DNA of 64,000 nucleotides, taken from NCBI GenBank assembly GCA_030278955.1, contig JAOANR010000011.1, positions 50,812,802 through 50,876,801 of the forward strand, read 5' to 3'. Under the pieces are notes generated by a model. It saw nothing but the letters and a program-made list of their open reading frames with translations. It was not told the origin of the DNA and ran no database searches. Positions within the stretch are counted from its first letter, which is position 1, and the number at the start of each line of letters is the position of its first letter. The stretch comes from Hygrophila difformis. Lineage: Eukaryota > Streptophyta > Magnoliopsida > Lamiales > Acanthaceae. Below are positions 34,415 through 64,000 of the stretch, in pieces. The translations under genes and the position numbers were made by a program.

Positions 34415-35005
34415 TAGGGGTGATTAATGAGTAGTGCTACTCATACTCGACTCGGAACTCGACTCGAAAAAATCTCGACTCGTACTCGACTCAAGCTCGA
34501 GCTCGTATAAAGTCAAGCTCGACTCGGAACTCGACTCGAGTATTTGAGCCCCACTCGATTCGATAATATCCCTGACACACATTTTAATTAATCTTAATCT
34601 TATACTCCCTCACAGTCCACTATATTTTATATTAAAAACTATGTTAGTTATTTAAAATATCTAAACGAGAAAAATAGTCATTCTAAAAAATTAAAATATA
34701 TTTTTAAAATTTTTTACTTGTATCATAATTGTACGACAACCAACACAATATTCAAGTATCAAATTGAATTGTGTCATTCAGGATATGGTTAAAACTCCAA
34801 AATCAAATATTAAAAAAAATAAAAGAATATTCAAATTTAAGCTACAACTCAAATTCAAGCTTAGCAACATAAATATTCGTGAACTACTCGAGCTCAAATT
34901 CGAACTCGATAATACTCGGTTCGAACTCGAATTCGATGATACTCGAGCTCAAGCTGAGGTTCGAACTCGAATTCGATGATACTCGAGCTCAAGCTCGAAG
35001 TTAAA
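34415..35005. repeat. CTCGA-rich hAT-like element, one end only
   Basis: It begins TAGGGGTGATTAATGAGTAG, which resembles plant hAT termini, and continues with many ACTCGACTCGGA, GAGCTCAAGCTCG and CTCGAATTCGATGATACTCG words. AACTCGAATTCGATGATACT is repeated in direct orientation near 34925 and 34967. No right terminus (CACCCCTA) is present. A partial Stowaway start, CTCCCTCACAGTCC, lies at about 34604. Confidence 0.5.
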
Positions 35006-35219
35006 AGTATTTTTTGTAGTTCAAGTTCAAATATTATGAGACTCAATCTCCTCCGAAATTCCAACTGGCTATCCACTAACCCGTAGGTAACTGGGCATTG
35101 GGCAACAGGGCAACCGGGGTAGGAAACCGGCGCCATCACTCGGGTAAGAGTACAAGCTTCGCTGGGTGGTGTGGCGTGTTTCATTGACATCTACGATACA
35201 ACTACAAATCGTTCTATTT
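35006..35219 (+). promoter_or_regulatory. Probable promoter and 5' UTR of the importin-13-like gene
   Basis: A GC-richer stretch with GGGCAACAGGGCAACCGGGG lies between the CTCGA-rich repeat and the start codon at 35220. The close position of the repeat leaves only about 215 bp of unique upstream sequence. The transcription start was not determined. Confidence 0.4.
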
Positions 35220-63467
<28,248 letters not shown>

Positions 63468-63914
63468 TTAGTAGATTTCATATACAAATCACTAATTATT
63501 TTTTTTCGACTAGCCTATGATTGAAGAGGTCTGTATAATCTATACTAGATGGGTGCTGCATGATGTCACAACACACTACTGCTAGAACTGTGCTACCTGT
63601 ATATACGATTTTTTTTCCTGGTATTATTGACCGCTTGTAAGTTCGCAAAATTTAGTCGCTGGAGAATTCAGAAGTTCTTAATTGATTCTAAAGTGGGGTG
63701 GCAACGAGAAATCAGCTATTCAATGTGCTGGAATTTGCAGCTGACGCAGCAAAATACATTATAAATAATTATAAATCGTACATGCATATGTATATGAAGG
63801 ATTCAAATCACCTGTACCGAAATTGTATTTTTCCTTTGTCCTATAAATTATAATAAATCATTTTAACCATGTGTTGCTACTTTAGACACTGGACTACTGC
63901 TCTATATATCTTAC
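63468..63914 (+). other. 3' UTR and downstream flank of the importin-13-like gene
   Basis: There is no open frame of interest. An AATAAA at 63852-63857 is a candidate polyadenylation signal about 390 bp after the stop. An earlier termination cannot be excluded. Confidence 0.4.
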
Positions 63915-64000
63915 TAGGGTGAGCACGGTTTGGTTATCCGACTTTTTCAGGTATTTGTATTTGTATTGAACCGGACAAATACTTAGATGAAGTATTTGTA
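63915..64000. mobile_element. Possible left end of a hAT-like element, cut by the window
   Basis: TAGGGTGAGCACGGTTTGG at 63915 resembles the TAGGGGTG-type starts of hAT elements. It is followed by repetitive GTATTTGTATTTGTATTGAA and GGACAAATACTT words. The right end lies outside the window. Confidence 0.45.

Overview
The window is nuclear DNA of a flowering plant, most likely a eudicot. It holds long GT-AG spliced genes, AT-rich intergenic DNA, and dense plant-type transposons: Stowaway-like MITEs with CTCCCTCCGTCCC ends, Ty1-Copia, L1-type LINEs with a plant RNase H, hAT and Mutator-like MITEs, and a tRNA-derived SINE. No prokaryotic, organellar or viral gene block was seen.

Three conserved genes can be reconstructed exon by exon with continuous reading frames. 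(1) A NIPA8-type magnesium transporter on the + strand, 8415-16625, 13 coding exons, 440 aa. (2) A chloroplast-type CGFS monothiol glutaredoxin of the GRXS14 class on the - strand, 30286-18048, 3 coding exons, 179 aa. Its second intron is about 10.9 kb and contains a whole Copia element, a hAT element with a MITE inside it, other MITEs and a PPR pseudogene. (3) An importin-beta family (importin-13/transportin-3-like) nuclear transport receptor on the + strand, 35220-63467, 24 coding exons, 1012 aa. Genes 1 and 2 converge around 16.9-17.7 kb. Genes 2 and 3 diverge from 30.3-35.2 kb, where a LINE has landed.

Layout: 1-752 is a tandem satellite that abuts the broken 3' side of a LINE (753-4650, - strand). 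4.8-7.4 kb is intergenic, with MITEs and a SINE. 7.4-16.9 kb is the NIPA8 gene, whose large intron 5 holds a MITE and a TRIM-like element. 17.2-30.3 kb is the glutaredoxin gene with its transposon-filled introns. 30.6-33.2 kb is a 5'-truncated LINE with a 17-bp target duplication. 33.2-35.2 kb is intergenic, with a GC-rich patch and CTCGA-rich hAT-like sequence. 35.2-63.5 kb is the importin gene; its introns hold LINE fragments, a second SINE copy, MITEs of at least four kinds, a decayed Copia remnant and local tandem duplications. The window ends inside what looks like the start of another hAT element.

The three genes are unrelated housekeeping functions (magnesium transport, plastid Fe-S/redox, nuclear import) and show no sign of acting as a cluster. 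No novel defence or biosynthetic system is evident. The noteworthy content is genome architecture: nested insertions with readable target-site duplications, two copies of one SINE, a repeat array of TTTCAGCGAC motifs inside inverted ends, and a tandem duplication that copies a splice donor.
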